A stretch of DNA of 64,000 bases from Limanda limanda. Taxonomy: Eukaryota; Chordata; Actinopteri; Pleuronectiformes; Pleuronectidae. The translations under genes and the position numbers were made by a program. The notes under the pieces are model-generated. The model had not been told where the DNA came from. It did no database searches and was given only the letters and a program-made list of their open reading frames with translations. The stretch covers positions 372,001 through 436,000 of the forward strand of contig NW_026870590.1 in assembly GCF_963576545.1 (NCBI RefSeq), in the 5' to 3' direction. Of this stretch, positions 10,253 to 24,065 are shown piece after piece (within the stretch, counting starts at the first letter, position 1; each line of letters starts with the position of its first letter).

Positions 10253-11378
10253 GAATAACTTTTTTTGTGAAGGTCGGAGAGACTTGCAAGTAGGCTCTAC
10301 CCCCACTAAATGGGGTTGCGCGCATCGATCAGTACCATCCTTGAGCTTCTCCGACTTTCGGAAGGGTTAGGGTTAGGGTTAGGGATGAAAGCACATAGGA
10401 GAAAGAGATATTCTTGAATAACTTTTTTTGTGAAGGTCGGAGAGACTTGCAAGTAGGCTCTACCCCCACTAAATGGGGTAGCGCGCATCGATCGGTACCA
10501 TCCTTGAGCTTCTCCGACTTTCGGAAGGGTTAGGGTTAGGGTTAGGGATGAAAGCACATAGGAGAAAGAGATATTCTTGAATAACTTTTTTTGTGAAGGT
10601 CGGAGAGACTTGCAAGTAGGCTCTACCCCCACTAAATGGGGTAGCGCGCATCGATCGGTACCATCCTTGAGCTTCTCCGACTTTCGGAAGGGTTAGGGTT
10701 AGGGTTAGGGATGAAAGCACATAGGAGAAAGAGATATTCTTGAATAACTTTTTTTGTGAAGGTCGGAGAGACTTGGAAAGTGGTTGCATCTGGACTAATT
10801 TGGGTCCTGCGGATCGATTGGTACCATCCCCGAGCTTGTACGACCTTCGGAAGAGGTCGACCGACGAAATTCCCCCAAATCTGAGGAGATATTCTTGAAT
10901 AACTTTTTTTGTGAAGGTCGGAGAGACTTGCAAGTAGGCTCTACCCCCACTAAATGGGGTTGCGCGCATCGATCGGTACCATCCTTGAGCTTCTCCGACT
11001 TTCGGAAGGGTTAGGGTTAGGGTTAGGGATGAAAGCACATAGGAGAAAGAGATATTCTTGAATAACTTTTTTTGTGAAGGTCGGAGAGACTTGCAAGTAG
11101 GCTCTACCCCCACTAAATGGGGTAGCGCGCATCGATCGGTACCATCCTTGAGCTTCTCCGACTTTCGGAAGGGTTAGGGTTAGGGTTAGGGATGAAAGCA
11201 CATAGGAGAAAGAGATATTCTTGAATAACTTTTTTTGTGAAGGTCGGAGAGACTTGGAAAGTGGTTGCATCTGGACTAATTTGGGTCCTGCAGATCGATT
11301 GGTACCATCCCCGAGCTTGTACGACCTTCGGAAGAGGTCGACCGACGAAATTCCCCCAAAATCTGAGGAGATATTCTT
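10253..11378 (+). repeat. Block A1-A-A-B-A2-A-Bq (1,126 bp)
   Basis: It ends in the same 156-bp Bq unit (CCTGCAGA plus extra A) as the block ending at 3361, showing exchange or copying between positions 8 kb apart. Confidence 0.87.
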
Positions 11379-13628
11379 GAATAACTTTTTTTGTGAAGGT
11401 CGGAGAGACTTGCAAGTAGGCTCTACCCCCACTAAATGGGGTTGCGCGCATCGATCAGTACCATCCTTGAGCTTCTCCGACTTTCGGAAGGGTTAGGGTT
11501 AGGGTTAGGGATGAAAGCACATAGGAGAAAGAGATATTCTTGAATAACTTTTTTTGTGAAGGTCGGAGAGACTTGCAAGTAGGCTCTACCCCCACTAAAT
11601 GGGGTAGCGCGCATCGATCGGTACCATCCTTGAGCTTCTCCGACTTTCGGAAGGGTTAGGGTTAGGGTTAGGGATGAAAGCACATAGGAGAAAGAGATAT
11701 TCTTGAATAACTTTTTTTGTGAAGGTCGGAGAGACTTGCAAGTAGGCTTTACCCCCACTAAATGGGGTAGCGCGCATCGATCGGTACCATCCTTGAGCTT
11801 CTCCGACTTTCGGAAGGGTTAGGGTTAGGGTTAGGGATGAAAGCACATAGGAGAAAGAGATATTCTTGAATAACTTTTTTTGTGAAGGTCGGAGAGACTT
11901 GCAAGTAGGCTCTACCCCCACTAAATGGGGTAGCGCGCATCGATCGGTACCATCCTTGAGCTTCTCCGACTTTCGGAAGGGTTAGGGTTAGGGTTAGGGA
12001 TGAAAGCACATAGGAGAAAGAGATATTCTTGAATAACTTTTTTTGTGAAGGTCGGAGAGACTTGGAAAGTGGTTGCATCTGGACTAATTTGGGTCCTGCG
12101 GATCGATTGGTACCATCCCCGAGCTTGTACGACCTTTGGAAGAGGTCGACCGACGAAATTCCCCCAAATCTGAGGAGATATTCTTGAATAACTTTTTTTG
12201 TGAAGGTCGGAGAGACTTGCAAGTAGGCTCTACCCCCACTAAATGGGGTTGCGCGCATCGATCGGTACCATCCTTGAGCTTCTCCGACTTTCGGAAGGGT
12301 TAGGGTTAGGGTTAGGGATGAAAGCACATAGGAGAAAGAGATATTCTTGAATAACTTTTTTTGTGAAGGTCGGAGAGACTTGCAAGTAGGCTCTACCCCC
12401 ACTAAATGGGGTAGCGCGCATCGATCGGTACCATCCTTGAGCTTCTCCGACTTTCGGAAGGGTTAGGGTTAGGGTTAGGGATGAAAGCACATAGGAGAAA
12501 GAGATATTCTTGAATAACTTTTTTTGTGAAGGTCGGAGAGACTTGCAAGTAGGCTCTACCCCCACTAAATGGGGTAGCGCGCATCGATCGGTACCATCCT
12601 TGAGCTTCTCCGACTTTCGGAAGGGTTAGGGTTAGGGTTAGGGATGAAAGCACATAGGAGAAAGAGATATTCTTGAATAACTTTTTTTGTGAAGGTCGGA
12701 GAGACTTGCAAGTAGGCTCTACCCCCACTAAATGGGGTAGCGCGCATCGATCGGTACCATCCTTGAGCTTCTCCGACTTTCGGAAGGGTTAGGGTTAGGG
12801 TTAGGGATGAAAGCACATAGGAGAAAGAGATATTCTTGAATAACTTTTTTTGTGAAGGTCAGAGAGACTTGGAAAGTGGTTGCATCTGGACTAATTTGGG
12901 TCCTGCGGATCGATTGGTACCATCCCCGAGCTTGTACGACCTTCGGAAGAGGTCGACCGACGAAATTCCCCCAAATCTGAGGAGATATTCTTGAATAACT
13001 TTTTTTGTGAAGGTCGGAGAGACTTGCAAGTAGGCTCTACCCCCACTAAATGGGGTAGCGCGCATCGATCGGTACCATCCTTGAGCTTCTCCGACTTTCG
13101 GAAGGGTTAGGGTTAGGGTTAGGGATGAAAGCACATAGGAGAAAGAGATATTCTTGAATAACTTTTTTTGTGAAGGTCGGAAGGACTTGAAAAGTGGTTG
13201 CATCTGGACTAATTTGGGTCCTGCGGATCGATTGGTACCATCCCCGAGCTTGTACGACCTTCGGAAGAGGTCGACCGACGAAATTCCCCCAAATCTGAGG
13301 AGATATTCTTGAATAACTTTTTTTGTGAAGGTCGGAGAGACTTGCAAGTAGGCTCTACCCCCACTAAATGGGGTTGCGCGCATCGATCGGTACCATCCTT
13401 GAGCTTCTCCGACTTTCGGAAGGGTTAGGGTTAGGGTTAGGGATGAAAGCACATAGGAGAAAGAGATATTCTTGAATAACTTTTTTTGTGAAGGTCGGAG
13501 AGACTTGGAAAGTGGTTGCATCTGGACTAATTTGGGTCCTGCGGATCGATTGGTACCATCCCCGAGCTTGTACGACCTTCGGAAGAGGTCGACCGACGAA
13601 ATTCCCCCAAATCTGAGGAGATATTCTT
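11379..13628 (+). repeat. Block A1-A-A-A-B-A2-A-A-A-B-A-B'-A2-B (2,250 bp)
   Basis: Marker variants: GGCTTTACCCCC near 11747 (also in the 16-18 kb duplication), CGACCTTTGG in the first B near 12135 (also at 41526 and 58059), GGTCAGAGAG near 12859, and GGAAGGACTTGAAAAG near 13180 (also at 45623 and 62156). Confidence 0.87.
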
Positions 13629-16027
13629 GAATAACTTTTTTTGTGAAGGTCGGAGAGACTTGCAAGTAGGCTCTACCCCCACTAAATGGGGTTGCGCGCA
13701 TCGATCAGTACCATCCTTGAGCTTCTCCGACTTTCGGAAGGGTTAGGGTTAGGGTTAGGGATGAAAGCACATAGGAGAAAGAGATATTCTTGAATAACTT
13801 TTTTTGTGAAGGTCGGAGAGACTTGCAAGTAGGCTCTACCCCCACTAAATGGGGTAGCGCGCATCGATCGGTACCATCCTTGAGCTTCTCCGACTTTCGG
13901 AAGGGTTAGGGTTAGGGATGAAAGCACATAGGAGAAAGAGATATTCTTGAATAACTTTTTTTGTGAAGGTCGGAGAGACTTGCAAGTAGGCTCTACCCCC
14001 ACTAAATGGGGTAGCGCGCATCGATCGGTACCATCCTTGAGCTTCTCCGACTTTCGGAAGGGTTAGGGTTAGGGTTAGGGATGAAAGCACATAGGAGAAA
14101 GAGATATTCTTGAATAACTTTTTTTGTGAAGGTCGGAGAGACTTGAAAAGTGGTTGCATCTGGACTAATTTGGGTCCTGCGGATCGATTGGTACCATCCC
14201 CGAGCTTGTACGACCTTCGGAAGAGGTCGACCGACGAAATTCCCCCAAATCTGAGGAGATATTCTTGAATAACTTTTTTTGTGAAGGTCGGAGAGACTTG
14301 CAAGTAGGCTCTACCCCCACTAAATGGGGTAGCGCGCATCGATCGGTACCATCCTTGAGCTTCTCCGACTTTCGGAAGGGTTAGGGTTAGGGTTAGGGAT
14401 GAAAGCACATAGGAGAAAGAGATATTCTTGAATAACTTTTTTTGTGAAGGTCGGAGAGACTTGGAAAGTGGTTGCATCTGGACTAATTTGGGTCCTGCGG
14501 ATCGATTGGTACCATCCCCGAGCTTGTACGACCTTCGGAAGAGGTCGACCGACGAAATTCCCCCAAATCTGAGGAGATATTCTTGAATAACTTTTTTTGT
14601 GAAGGTCGGAGAGACTTGCAAGTAGGCTCTACCCCCACTAAATGGGGTTGCGCGCATCGATCGGTACCATCCTTGAGCTTCTCCGACTTTCGGAAGGGTT
14701 AGGGTTAGGGTTAGGGATGAAAGCACATAGGAGAAAGAGATATTCTTGAATAACTTTTTTTGTGAAGGTCGGAGAGACTTGCAAGTAGGCTCTACCCCCA
14801 CTAAATGGGGTAGCGCGCATCGATCGGTACCATCCTTGAGCTTCTCCGACTTTCGGAAGGGTTAGGGTTAGGGTTAGGGATGAAAGCACATAGGAGAAAG
14901 AGATATTCTTGAATAACTTTTTTTGTGAAGGTCGGAGAGACTTGCAAGTAGGCTCTACCCCCACTAAATGGGGTAGCGCGCATCGATCGGTACCATCCTT
15001 GAGCTTCTCCGACTTTCGGAAGGGTTAGGGTTAGGGTTAGGGATGAAAGCACATAGGAGAAAGAGATATTCTTGAATAACTTTTTTTGTGAAGGTCGGAG
15101 AGACTTGAAAAGTGGTTGCATCTGGACTAATTTGGGTCCTGCGGATCGATTGGTACCATCCCCGAGCTTGTACGACCTTCGGAAGAGGTCGACCGACGAA
15201 ATTCCCCCAAATCTGAGGAGATATTCTTGAATAACTTTTTTTGTGAAGGTCGGAGAGACTTGCAAGTAGGCTCTACCCCCACTAAATGGGGTAGCGCGCA
15301 TCGATCGGTACCATCCTTGAGCTTCTCCGACTTTCGGAAGGGTTAGGGTTAGGGTTAGGGATGAAAGCACATAGGAGAAAGAGATATTCTTGAATAACTT
15401 TTTTTGTGAAGGTCGGAGAGACTTGGAAAGTGGTTGCATCTGGACTAATTTGGGTCCTGCGGATCGATTGGTACCATCCCCGAGCTTGTACGACCTTCGG
15501 AAGAGGTCGACCGACGAAATTCCCCCAAATCTGAGGAGATATTCTTGAATAACTTTTTTTGTGAAGGTCGGAGAGACTTGCAAGTAGGCTCTACCCCCAC
15601 TAAATGGGGTTGCGCGCATCGATCGGTACCATCCTTGAGCTTCTCCGACTTTCGGAAGGGTTAGGGTTAGGGTTAGGGATGAAAGCACATAGGAGAAAGA
15701 GATATTCTTGAATAACTTTTTTTGTGAAGGTCGGAGAGACTTGCAAGTAGGCTCTACCCCCACTAAATGGGGTAGCGCGCATCGATCGGTACCATCCTTG
15801 AGCTTCTCCGACTTTCGGAAGGGTTAGGGTTAGGGTTAGGGATGAAAGCACATAGGAGAAAGAGATATTCTTGAATAACTTTTTTTGTGAAGGTCGGAGA
15901 GACTTGGAAAGTGGTTGCATCTGGACTAATTTGGGTCCTGCGGATCGATTGGTACCATCCCCGAGCTTGTACGACCTTCGGAAGAGGTCGACCGACGAAA
16001 TTCCCCCAAATCTGAGGAGATATTCTT
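13629..16027 (+). repeat. Block A1-A3-A-B'-A-B-A2-A-A-B'-A-B-A2-A-B (2,399 bp)
   Basis: Within it the 1,280-unit order A-B'-A-B-A2-A appears twice, so the block seems built by an internal duplication. The last three-run telomeric tract of the window is at 13903-13917. Confidence 0.86.
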
Positions 16028-17804
16028 GAATAACTTTTTTTGTGAAGGTCGGAGAGACTTGCAAGTAGGCTCTACCCCCACTAAATGGGGTTGCGCGCAT
16101 CGATCAGTACCATCCTTGAGCTTCTCCGACTTTCGGAAGGGTTAGGGTTAGGGTTAGGGATGAAAGCACATAGGAGAAAGAGATATTCTTGAATAACTTT
16201 TTTTGTGAAGGTCGGAGAGACTTGCAAGTAGGCTCTACCCCCACTAAATGGGGTAGCGCGCATCGATCGGTACCATCCTTGAGCTTCTCCGACTTTCGGA
16301 AGGGTTAGGGTTAGGGTTAGGGATGAAAGCACATAGGAGAAAGAGATATTCTTGAATAACTTTTTTTGTGAAGGTCGGAGAGACTTGCAAGTAGGCTTTA
16401 CCCCCACTAAATGGGGTAGCGCGCATCGATCGGTACCATCCTTGAGCTTCTCCGACTTTCGGAAGGGTTAGGGTTAGGGTTAGGGATGAAAGCACATAGG
16501 AGAAAGAGATATTCTTGAATAACTTTTTTTGTGAAGGTCGGAGAGACTTGGAAAGTGGTTGCATCTGGACTAATTTGGGTCCTGCGGATCGATTGGTACC
16601 ATCCCCGAGCTTGTACGACCTTCGGAAGAGGTCGACCGACGAAATTCCCCCAAATCTGAGGAGATATTCTTGAATAACTTTTTTTGTGAAGGTCGGAGAG
16701 ACTTGCAAGTAGGCTCTACCCCCACTAAATGGGGTAGCGCGCATCGATCGGTACCATCCTTGAGCTTCTCCGACTTTCGGAAGGGTTAGGGTTAGGGTTA
16801 GGGATGAAAGCACATAGGAGAAAGAGATATTCTTGAATAACTTTTTTTGTGAAGGTCGGAGAGACTTGCAAGTAGGCTCTACCCCCACTAAATGGGGTAG
16901 CGCGCATCGATCGGTACCATCTTTGAGCTTCTCCGACTTTCGGAAGGGTTAGGGTTAGGGTTAGGGATGAAAGCACATAGGAGAAAGAGATATTCTTGAA
17001 TAACTTTTTTTGTGAAGGTCGGAGAGACTTGGAAAGTGGTTGCATCTGGACTAATTTGGGTCCTGCGGATCGATTGGTACCATCCCCGAGCTTGTACGAC
17101 CTTCGGAAGAGGTCGACCGACGAAATTCCCCCAAATCTGAGGAGATATTCTTGAATAACTTTTTTTGTGAAGGTCGGAGAGACTTGCAAGTAGGCTCTAC
17201 CCCCACTAAATGGGGTTGCGCACATCGATCAGTACCATCCTTGAGCTTCTCCGACTTTCGGAAGGGTTAGGGTTAGGGTTAGGGATGAAAGCACATAGGA
17301 GAAAGAGATATTCTTGAATAACTTTTTTTGTGAAGGTCGGAGAGACTTGCAAGTAGGCTCTACCCCCACTAAATGGGGTAGCGCGCATCGATCGGTACCA
17401 TCTTTGAGCTTCTCCGACTTTCGGAAGGGTTAGGGTTAGGGTTAGGGATGAAAGCACATAGGAGAAAGAGATATTCTTGAATAACTTTTTTTGTGAAGGT
17501 CGGAGAGACTTGCAAGTAGGCTCTACCCCCACTAAATGGGGTAGCGCGCATCGATCGGTACCATCCTTGAGCTTCTCCGACTTTCGGAAGGGTTAGGGTT
17601 AGGGTTAGGGATGAAAGCACATAGGAGAAAGAGATATTCTTGAATAACTTTTTTTGTGAAGGTCGGAGAGACTTGCAAGTAGGCTCTACCCCCACTAAAT
17701 GGGGTAGCGCGCATCGATCGGTACCATCCTTGAGCTTCTCCGACTTTCGGAAGGGTTAGGGTTAGGGTTAGGGATGAAAGCACATAGGAGAAAGAGATAT
17801 TCTT
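16028..17804 (+). repeat. 1,932-bp-spaced tandem duplication, copy 1
   Basis: Order: A1-A-A-B-A-A-B-A1-A-A-A. Tags shared with copy 2 at a fixed 1,932-bp offset: GGCTTTACCCCC near 16393, CATCTTTGAGC near 16919, GCGCACATCGATCAG near 17219 and CATCTTTGAGC near 17400. A B unit (17805-17959) separates the copies. Confidence 0.92.
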
Positions 17805-17959
17805 GAATAACTTTTTTTGTGAAGGTCGGAGAGACTTGGAAAGTGGTTGCATCTGGACTAATTTGGGTCCTGCGGATCGATTGGTACCATCCCCGAGCTT
17901 GTACGACCTTCGGAAGAGGTCGACCGACGAAATTCCCCCAAATCTGAGGAGATATTCTT

Positions 17960-19736
17960 GAATAACTTTTTTTGTGAAGGTCGGAGAGACTTGCAAGTAG
18001 GCTCTACCCCCACTAAATGGGGTTGCGCGCATCGATCAGTACCATCCTTGAGCTTCTCCGACTTTCGGAAGGGTTAGGGTTAGGGTTAGGGATGAAAGCA
18101 CATAGGAGAAAGAGATATTCTTGAATAACTTTTTTTGTGAAGGTCGGAGAGACTTGCAAGTAGGCTCTACCCCCACTAAATGGGGTAGCGCGCATCGATC
18201 GGTACCATCCTTGAGCTTCTCCGACTTTCGGAAGGGTTAGGGTTAGGGTTAGGGATGAAAGCACATAGGAGAAAGAGATATTCTTGAATAACTTTTTTTG
18301 TGAAGGTCGGAGAGACTTGCAAGTAGGCTTTACCCCCACTAAATGGGGTAGCGCGCATCGATCGGTACCATCCTTGAGCTTCTCCGACTTTCGGAAGGGT
18401 TAGGGTTAGGGTTAGGGATGAAAGCACATAGGAGAAAGAGATATTCTTGAATAACTTTTTTTGTGAAGGTCGGAGAGACTTGGAAAGTGGTTGCATCTGG
18501 ACTAATTTGGGTCCTGCGGATCGATTGGTACCATCCCCGAGCTTGTACGACCTTCGGAAGAGGTCGACCGACGAAATTCCCCCAAATCTGAGGAGATATT
18601 CTTGAATAACTTTTTTTGTGAAGGTCGGAGAGACTTGCAAGTAGGCTCTACCCCCACTAAATGGGGTAGCGCGCATCGATCGGTACCATCCTTGAGCTTC
18701 TCCGACTTTCGGAAGGGTTAGGGTTAGGGTTAGGGATGAAAGCACATAGGAGAAAGAGATATTCTTGAATAACTTTTTTTGTGAAGGTCGGAGAGACTTG
18801 CAAGTAGGCTCTACCCCCACTAAATGGGGTAGCGCGCATCGATCGGTACCATCTTTGAGCTTCTCCGACTTTCGGAAGGGTTAGGGTTAGGGTTAGGGAT
18901 GAAAGCACATAGGAGAAAGAGATATTCTTGAATAACTTTTTTTGTGAAGGTCGGAGAGACTTGGAAAGTGGTTGCATCTGGACTAATTTGGGTCCTGCGG
19001 ATCGATTGGTACCATCCCCGAGCTTGTACGACCTTCGGAAGAGGTCGACCGACGAAATTCCCCCAAATCTGAGGAGATATTCTTGAATAACTTTTTTTGT
19101 GAAGGTCGGAGAGACTTGCAAGTAGGCTCTACCCCCACTAAATGGGGTTGCGCACATCGATCAGTACCATCCTTGAGCTTCTCCGACTTTCGGAAGGGTT
19201 AGGGTTAGGGTTAGGGATGAAAGCACATAGGAGAAAGAGATATTCTTGAATAACTTTTTTTGTGAAGGTCGGAGAGACTTGCAAGTAGGCTCTACCCCCA
19301 CTAAATGGGGTAGCGCGCATCGATCGGTACCATCTTTGAGCTTCTCCGACTTTCGGAAGGGTTAGGGTTAGGGTTAGGGATGAAAGCACATAGGAGAAAG
19401 AGATATTCTTGAATAACTTTTTTTGTGAAGGTCGGAGAGACTTGCAAGTAGGCTCTACCCCCACTAAATGGGGTAGCGCGCATCGATCGGTACCATCCTT
19501 GAGCTTCTCCGACTTTCGGAAGGGTTAGGGTTAGGGTTAGGGATGAAAGCACATAGGAGAAAGAGATATTCTTGAATAACTTTTTTTGTGAAGGTCGGAG
19601 AGACTTGCAAGTAGGCTCTACCCCCACTAAATGGGGTAGCGCGCATCGATCGGTACCATCCTTGAGCTTCTCCGACTTTCGGAAGGGTTAGGGTTAGGGT
19701 TAGGGATGAAAGCACATAGGAGAAAGAGATATTCTT
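17960..19736 (+). repeat. 1,932-bp-spaced tandem duplication, copy 2
   Basis: It repeats copy 1 unit for unit with all four tags (near 18325, 18851, 19151, 19332). It is followed by A, Ac and B (19737-20217), whereas copy 1 passes straight to B, so the duplication ends at 19736 or in the A run there. Confidence 0.92.
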
Positions 19737-20217
19737 GAATAACTTTTTTTGTGAAGGTCGGAGAGACTTGCAAGTAGGCTCTACCCCCACTAAATGGGGT
19801 AGCGCGCATCGATCGGTACCATCCTTGAGCTTCTCCGACTTTCGGAAGGGTTAGGGTTAGGGTTAGGGATGAAAGCACATAGGAGAAAGAGATATTCTTG
19901 AATAACTTTTTTTGTGAAGGTCGGAGAGACTTGCAAGTAGGCTCTACCCCCACTAAATGGGGTAGCGCACATCGATCGGTACCATCCTTGAGCTTCTCCG
20001 ACTTTCGGAAGGGTTAGGGTTAGGGTTAGGGATGAAAGCACATAGGAGAAAGAGATATTCTTGAATAACTTTTTTTGTGAAGGTCGGAGAGACTTGGAAA
20101 GTGGTTGCATCTGGACTAATTTGGGTCCTGCGGATCGATTGGTACCATCCCCGAGCTTGTACGACCTTCGGAAGAGGTCGACCGACGAAATTCCCCCAAA
20201 TCTGAGGAGATATTCTT
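19737..20217 (+). repeat. A-Ac-B linker between two duplications
   Basis: An ordinary A, an A with GCGCACATCGATCGG near 19966, and an ordinary B. The Ac tag also occurs near 32187, 33793, 43902, 50326 and 60435. Confidence 0.85.
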
Positions 20218-21660
20218 GAATAACTTTTTTTGTGAAGGTCGGAGAGACTTGCAAGTAGGCTCTACCCCCACTAAATGGGGTTGCGCGCATCGATCAGTAC
20301 CATCCTTGAGCTTCTCCGACTTTCGGAAGGGTTAGGGTTAGGGTTAGGGATGAAAGCACATAGGAGAAAGAGATATTCTTGAATAACTTTTTTTGTGAAG
20401 GTCGGAGAGACTTGCAAGTAGGCTCTACCCCCACTAAATGGGGTAGCGCGCATCGATCGGTACCATCCTTGAGCTTCTCCGACTTTCGGAAGGGTTAGGG
20501 TTAGGGTTAGGGATGAAAGCACATAGGAGAAAGAGATATTCTTGAATAACTTTTTTTGTGAAGGTCGGAGAGACTTGCAAGTAGGCTCTACCCCCACTAA
20601 ATGGGGTAGCGCGCATCGATCGGTACCATCCTTGAGCTTCTCCGACTTTCGGAAGGGTTAGGGTTAGGGTTAGGGATGAAAGCACATAGGAGAAAGAGAT
20701 ATTCTTAAATAACTTTTTTTGTGAAGGTCGGAGAGACTTGCAAGTAGGCTCTACCCCCACTAAATGGGGTAGCGCGCATCGATCGGTACCATCCTTGAGC
20801 TTCTCCGACTTTCGGAAGGGTTAGGGTTAGGGTTAGGGATGAAAGCACATAGGAGAAAGAGATATTCTTGAATAACTTTTTTTGTGAAGGTCGGAGAGAC
20901 TTGGAAAGTGGTTGCATCTGGACTAATTTGGGTCCTGCGGATCGATTGGTACCATCCCCGAGCTTGTACGACCTTCGGAAGAGGTCGACCGACGAAATTC
21001 CCCCAAATCTGAGGAGATATTCTTGAATAACTTTTTTTGTGAAGGTCGGAGAGACTTGCAAGTAGGCTCTACCCCCACTAAATGGGGTAGCGCGCATCGA
21101 TCGGTACCATCCTTGAGCTTCTCCGACTTTCGGAAGGGTTAGGGTTAGGGTTAGGGATGAAAGCACATAGGAGAAAGAGATATTCTTGAATAACTTTTTT
21201 TGTGAAGGTCGGAGAGACTTGAAAAGTGGTTGCATCTGGACTAATTTGGGTCCTGCGGATCGATTGGTACCATCCCCGAGCTTGTACGACCTTCGGAAGA
21301 GGTCGACCGACGAAATTCCCCCAAATCTGAGGAGATATTCTTGAATAACTTTTTTTGTGAAGGTCGGAGAGACTTGCAAGTAGGCTCTACCCCCACTAAA
21401 TGGGGTTGCGCGCATCGATCGGTACCATCCTTGAGCTTCTCCGACTTTCGGAAGGGTTAGGGTTAGGGTTAGGGATGAAAGCACATAGGAGAAAGAGATA
21501 TTCTTGAATAACTTTTTTTGTGAAGGTCGGAGAGACTTGGAAAGTGGTTGCATCTGGACTAATTTGGGTCCTGCGGATCGATTGGTACCATCCCCGAGCT
21601 TGTACGACCTTCGGAAGAGGTCGACCGACGAAATTCCCCCAAATCTGAGGAGATATTCTT
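20218..21660 (+). repeat. 1,443-bp tandem duplication, copy 1
   Basis: Order: A1-A-A-A-B-A-B'-A2-B. Tags shared with copy 2: ATTCTTAAATAAC near 20701, and CTCTCCCCCC in the A1 unit just past the end (near 21704). Confidence 0.93.
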
Positions 21661-23103
21661 GAATAACTTTTTTTGTGAAGGTCGGAGAGACTTGCAAGTA
21701 GGCTCTCCCCCCACTAAATGGGGTTGCGCGCATCGATCAGTACCATCCTTGAGCTTCTCCGACTTTCGGAAGGGTTAGGGTTAGGGTTAGGGATGAAAGC
21801 ACATAGGAGAAAGAGATATTCTTGAATAACTTTTTTTGTGAAGGTCGGAGAGACTTGCAAGTAGGCTCTACCCCCACTAAATGGGGTAGCGCGCATCGAT
21901 CGGTACCATCCTTGAGCTTCTCCGACTTTCGGAAGGGTTAGGGTTAGGGTTAGGGATGAAAGCACATAGGAGAAAGAGATATTCTTGAATAACTTTTTTT
22001 GTGAAGGTCGGAGAGACTTGCAAGTAGGCTCTACCCCCACTAAATGGGGTAGCGCGCATCGATCGGTACCATCCTTGAGCTTCTCCGACTTTCGGAAGGG
22101 TTAGGGTTAGGGTTAGGGATGAAAGCACATAGGAGAAAGAGATATTCTTAAATAACTTTTTTTGTGAAGGTCGGAGAGACTTGCAAGTAGGCTCTACCCC
22201 CACTAAATGGGGTAGCGCGCATCGATCGGTACCATCCTTGAGCTTCTCCGACTTTCGGAAGGGTTAGGGTTTGGGTTAGGGATGAAAGCACATAGGAGAA
22301 AGAGATATTCTTGAATAACTTTTTTTGTGAAGGTCGGAGAGACTTGGAAAGTGGTTGCATCTGGACTAATTTGGGTCCTGCGGATCGATTGGTACCATCC
22401 CCGAGCTTGTACGACCTTCGGAAGAGGTCGACCGACGAAATTCCCCCAAATCTGAGGAGATATTCTTGAATAACTTTTTTTGTGAAGGTCGGAGAGACTT
22501 GCAAGTAGGCTCTACCCCCACTAAATGGGGTAGCGCGCATCGATCGGTACCATCCTTGAGCTTCTCCGACTTTCGGAAGGGTTAGGGTTAGGGTTAGGGA
22601 TGAAAGCACATAGGAGAAAGAGATATTCTTGAATAACTTTTTTTGTGAAGGTCGGAGAGACTTGAAAAGTGGTTGCATCTGGACTAATTTGGGTCCTGCG
22701 GATCGATTGGTACCATCCCCGAGCTTGTACGACCTTCGGAAGAGGTCGACCGACGAAATTCCCCCAAATCTGAGGAGATATTCTTGAATAACTTTTTTTG
22801 TGAAGGTCGGAGAGACTTGCAAGTAGGCTCTACCCCCACTAAATGGGGTTGCGCGCATCGATCGGTACCATCCTTGAGCTTCTCCGACTTTCGGAAGGGT
22901 TAGGGTTAGGGTTAGGGATGAAAGCACATAGGAGAAAGAGATATTCTTGAATAACTTTTTTTGTGAAGGTCGGAGAGACTTGGAAAGTGGTTGCATCTGG
23001 ACTAATTTGGGTCCTGCGGATCGATTGGTACCATCCCCGAGCTTGTACGACCTTCGGAAGAGGTCGACCGACGAAATTCCCCCAAATCTGAGGAGATATT
23101 CTT
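21661..23103 (+). repeat. 1,443-bp tandem duplication, copy 2
   Basis: Same order, with ATTCTTAAATAAC near 22144 and CTCTCCCCCC in the following A1 near 23147. A private change in the telomeric tract (GGGTTTGGG near 22268) arose after duplication. The same A/B order recurs in the 1,443-bp blocks at 34689, 39817, 43347 and their later copies. Confidence 0.93.
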
Positions 23104-24065
23104 GAATAACTTTTTTTGTGAAGGTCGGAGAGACTTGCAAGTAGGCTCTCCCCCCACTAAATGGGGTTGCGCGCATCGATCAGTACCATCCTTGAGCTTC
23201 TCCGACTTTCGGAAGGGTTAGGGTTAGGGTTAGGGATGAAAGCACATAGGAGAAAGAGATATTCTTGAATAACTTTTTTTGTGAAGGTCGGAGAGACTTG
23301 CAAGTAGGCTCTACCCCCACTAAATGGGGTAGCGCGCATCGATCGGTACCATCTTTGAGCTTCTCCGACTTTCGGAAGGGTTAGGGTTAGGGTTAGGGAT
23401 GAAAGCACATAGGAGAAAGAGATATTCTTGAATAACTTTTTTTGTGAAGGTCGGAGAGACTTGCAAGTAGGCTCTACCCCCACTAAATGGGGTAGCGCGC
23501 ATCGATCGGTACCATCCTTGAGCTTCTCCGACTTTCGGAAGGGTTAGGGTTAGGGTTAGGGATGAAAGCACATAGGAGAAAGAGATATTCTTGAATAACT
23601 TTTTTTGTGAAGGTCGGAGAGACTTGGAAAGTGGTTGCATCTGGACTAATTTGGGTCCTGCGGATCGATTGGTACCATCCCCGAGCTTGTACGACCTTCG
23701 GAAGAGGTCGACCGACGAAATTCCCCCAAATCTGAGGAGATATTCTTGAATAACTTTTTTTGTGAAGGTCGGAGAGACTTGCAAGTAGGCTCTACCCCCA
23801 CTAAATGGGGTAGCGCGCATCGATCGGTACCATCCTTGAGCTTCTCCGACTTTCGGAAGGGTTAGGGTTAGGGTTAGGGATGAAAGCACATAGGAGAAAG
23901 AGATATTCTTGAATAACTTTTTTTGTGAAGGTCGGAGAGACTTGAAAAGTGGTTGCATCTGGACTAATTTGGGTCCTGCGGATCGATTGGTACCATCCCC
24001 GAGCTTGTACGACCTTCGGAAGAGGTCGACCGACGAAATTCCCCCAAATCTGAGGAGATATTCTT
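23104..24065 (+). repeat. Block A1-A-A-B-A-B' (962 bp)
   Basis: The A1 carries CTCTCCCCCC inherited from the 1,443-bp duplication, so the duplication junction extends into this unit. CATCTTTGAGC is present near 23351. Confidence 0.86.
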
